Below, in pieces: positions 62,305 to 64,000 of a stretch of 64,000 nt of DNA. Below the pieces are notes generated by a model, which ran no database searches, was not told where the DNA came from, and saw only the letters and a list, made by a program, of their open reading frames with translations. Numbering within the stretch: position 1 is the stretch's first letter; every line of letters begins with the position of its first letter. The translations under genes were made by a program, and so were the position numbers. The DNA is taken from assembly GCA_050290225.1 (NCBI GenBank), contig JBNKHG010000030.1:54299-118298 (forward strand). Direction: 5' to 3'. This DNA comes from JBNKHG01 sp050290225. Lineage in GTDB: Bacteria > Pseudomonadota > Gammaproteobacteria > Pseudomonadales > Cellvibrionaceae.

Positions 62305-62350
62305 GGGGCTTCCTTTGCTGGAGTATCTTTATAGTCTCACGGTAGTCATG

Positions 62351-63889
62351 TCAGGGGACGCCGTTGATAGTGGAGAGTGTGATAACTGCGCTTAACTCCG
62401 ACAACTGCTGCAGTGCCGGCTCCACCAGGGTAAACACCGGTTGGGGTGAAAATCCGAAGTACACCGTTGGCAGTGCCAGAACTGTGATCATCGCCATTTC
62501 CCGGGCATTCAGATCCCGGGGCGCGGGTGATACGGGCTCACCGTGAAAGGCCTTTTGCACAACCATCAAGGCGTAGACCGGCGAAGCGATCATCCCCAGC
62601 GCCGCCAACACAGTGAGTGTCGGTGAAACACTGAAGCTCCCCAGAAGCACCAGGAACTCACCGATGAAATTGGCCAGTCCCGGCAGCCCCAGGGCGGCCA
62701 GGCAAAAGAACAGGGTGTAACCGCCAAAGCGCGGTGCGGCGCGCCAAAAACCGCCCAGGCGGCTGAATTCACGGGTATGCAGGCGGTACTGCAGGGCGCC
62801 GGCCAAAGCAAACAGCGCAGCGGAACTGAGACCGTGGGCGACCATGGTCATCACTGCGCCCTGTTGGGCCAGCAAGCCGGCTCCTCCCTGGTGGACGCTG
62901 TCACTGACATTGATGTCGAGGCTGGCGGCAAAGAGTCCGAGGGTGATAAATCCCATATGGCTGATACTGGAGTAGGCCACCAGGCGTTTGATATCCGTTT
63001 GGTCGAATGCCATGGCAGCACCGTAGAGGACGCTGATCATTCCCAGGGCCATTGCGGTGGGTGCGAAGTCCCGCGCGGCCTCGGGGAACAGCGGAAAGAT
63101 AAAACGCAGCAGGCCATAGGCACCGGTCTTGAGCAGGATGCCGGCAAGGATAACGCTCCCCGCTGTGGGGGCCTGGGTGTGCGCGTCCGGCAGCCAGGTG
63201 TGAAACGGCACCGACGGCAGTTTGACCGCAAAGGCGATGAAGAATCCCAGCATCAGCCACCAGGCCCACTGACTGCTGCGCGGTGTTTCCAGCAACTGCA
63301 GGTAATCAAAAGTGAGCTGGCCACTGGACTGGTAGTGCATCACCGCCAGGGCAACGATGGCCGCCAGCATCAACAGGCCGCTGATCTGCGTGAACAGGAA
63401 AAACTTGATTGCGGCGTAGGTGCGGTTTTCATGGCCCCAGATGGCAATCACGAAATACATGGGAATCAGCATCACTTCCCAGAAGAAGAAAAACAGGAAC
63501 AGGTCCAGGGCGGTAAAAATACCCAGTACACCGGCTAATACCCAAAGCAGGTTAAAATAGAAAAAACCGCTGCGTTTTTGGATCTCTTCCCAGGCGGCGG
63601 CGACCGCTACCAGCCCGAGAAAACAGGTGAGTAACAGCAGTACGTAACTGAGGCCATCGGCGGCGAAGTGAAACTGGACTCCGAATCGGGGAATCCAGGG
63701 CGCAGTGAACTGCAGCGGCCAAACCTGGTCGGTGCCGAGAAACTGGGGTGCCAGGGCCAGCAGCAGGAGTGTATCTATCGTGAGAGCCCCAAGGGCGATC
63801 CAGCGAGGCAGGTGACTGCCGCCACGTCCGGCCAGCCAGGCCAGTGCGCCCCCGAAAAACAATATAGCAATCAAGTACACCAGTATCAT
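62351..63889 (-). CDS. nuoM: NADH-quinone oxidoreductase subunit M
   Basis: 512 residues, about 14 membrane helices. Conserved residues include Glu in FFFWEVMLIPMYF (about 145), Lys in FAVKLPSVPFHTWLPDAHTQAP (about 235) and LVAYSSISHMGF. It belongs to the proton-pumping arm of complex I, downstream of nuoL and upstream of nuoN. Confidence 0.97.
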   Translation of the reverse strand: MILVYLIAILFFGGALAWLAGRGGSHLPRWIALGALTIDTLLLLALAPQFLGTDQVWPLQFTAPWIPRFGVQFHFAADGLSYVLLLLTCFLGLVAVAAAWEEIQKRSGFFYFNLLWVLAGVLGIFTALDLFLFFFFWEVMLIPMYFVIAIWGHENRTYAAIKFFLFTQISGLLMLAAIVALAVMHYQSSGQLTFDYLQLLETPRSSQWAWWLMLGFFIAFAVKLPSVPFHTWLPDAHTQAPTAGSVILAGILLKTGAYGLLRFIFPLFPEAARDFAPTAMALGMISVLYGAAMAFDQTDIKRLVAYSSISHMGFITLGLFAASLDINVSDSVHQGGAGLLAQQGAVMTMVAHGLSSAALFALAGALQYRLHTREFSRLGGFWRAAPRFGGYTLFFCLAALGLPGLANFIGEFLVLLGSFSVSPTLTVLAALGMIASPVYALMVVQKAFHGEPVSPAPRDLNAREMAMITVLALPTVYFGFSPQPVFTLVEPALQQLSELSAVITLSTINGVP

Positions 63890-63931
63890 TGTGTCGCGTC
63901 CCTAGTAGTCCTTCAAAATGATATTGAAGCA

Positions 63932-64000
63932 TTAACTCTGCGAATCAACGGCGATGTGAGGCCAGAGTGGCTGGGGAGTCTTCAGAAACCGTGCGCGACA
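63932..64000 (-). CDS. nuoL: C-terminal end of the upstream nuo gene (probably nuoL), partial
   Basis: A frame open from the window edge on the minus strand ends with TAA at 63932-63934, giving ARFLKTPQPLWPHIAVDSQS as its last residues. The standard operon order is nuoL-nuoM-nuoN, and the gap to nuoM is 42 nt. Too little is visible to confirm the identity. Confidence 0.35.
   Translation of the reverse strand, partial: CRARFLKTPQPLWPHIAVDSQS

Noticed and set aside
61153..63538. Long plus-strand open frames opposite nuoN and nuoM
   Set aside because: They mirror confirmed membrane-protein genes and give low-complexity Gln/Gly-rich translations.

Overview
The window looks like a chromosomal segment of a marine, polysaccharide-degrading gammaproteobacterium of the Cellvibrionales type (Cellvibrio, Saccharophagus, Teredinibacter, Microbulbifer relatives). 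The order trpB-trpA-accD-folC-SPOR/dedD-cvpA-purF-metZ is the Pseudomonas/Cellvibrio arrangement. Other supports are a large Caulobacter-type TonB receptor, a MoxR-DUF58-TgpA cluster, yebG under a LexA box and a nuoL-M-N end. The species is inferred, not proven.

Layout. 1-13.6 kb is ordinary core: tryptophan, fatty acid, folate, purine and methionine genes, the MoxR/DUF58/transglutaminase trio, and amtB behind NtrC-like sites and a sigma54-type promoter. 13.6-25.0 kb is an accessory island. It holds 1 kb of gene-free, strongly palindromic DNA (three separate hairpin elements, one folding as a Y), then a decayed type III restriction-modification pair (mod lacks its 5' part with the DPPY motif; res has an in-frame stop and a frameshift). 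A CoiA-like nuclease-fold gene, an AlpA/excisionase-like regulator, an unrecognised 171-aa gene and a tyrosine integrase follow, then an IS21-family element inserted just upstream of the integrase and the tail end of an IS256-family transposase.

25.0-39.9 kb is more A+T rich and holds one coherent catabolic locus: a divergent ROK repressor, TonB receptor, DUF6528-like lipoprotein, glycerophosphodiester phosphodiesterase lipoprotein, degenerate galactokinase, alkaline phosphatase lipoprotein, OPA-family sugar-phosphate transporter, YihX-like HAD phosphatase, galE, galT and a short-chain dehydrogenase. There are no glycoside hydrolases. My reading is uptake of a phosphorylated or phosphodiester-linked galactose compound that feeds the Leloir pathway, possibly without GalK. 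This is the best candidate in the window for an undescribed system.

40-64 kb returns to core or lineage-typical genes: an S9 peptidase, an unrecognised gene, an Omp85-type barrel overlapping a Frag1/DRAM-like membrane gene by about 200 nt, a long membrane-anchored coiled-coil protein behind a C12 tract, htpX, a PilZ protein, a DUF465 protein and a second EF-G. A sigma/FecR/TonB-receptor signalling trio, glutathione reductase, rpsT, an MddA-like methyltransferase, SOS-regulated yebG, and nuoN and nuoM complete it. No rRNA, tRNA or CRISPR array was seen.
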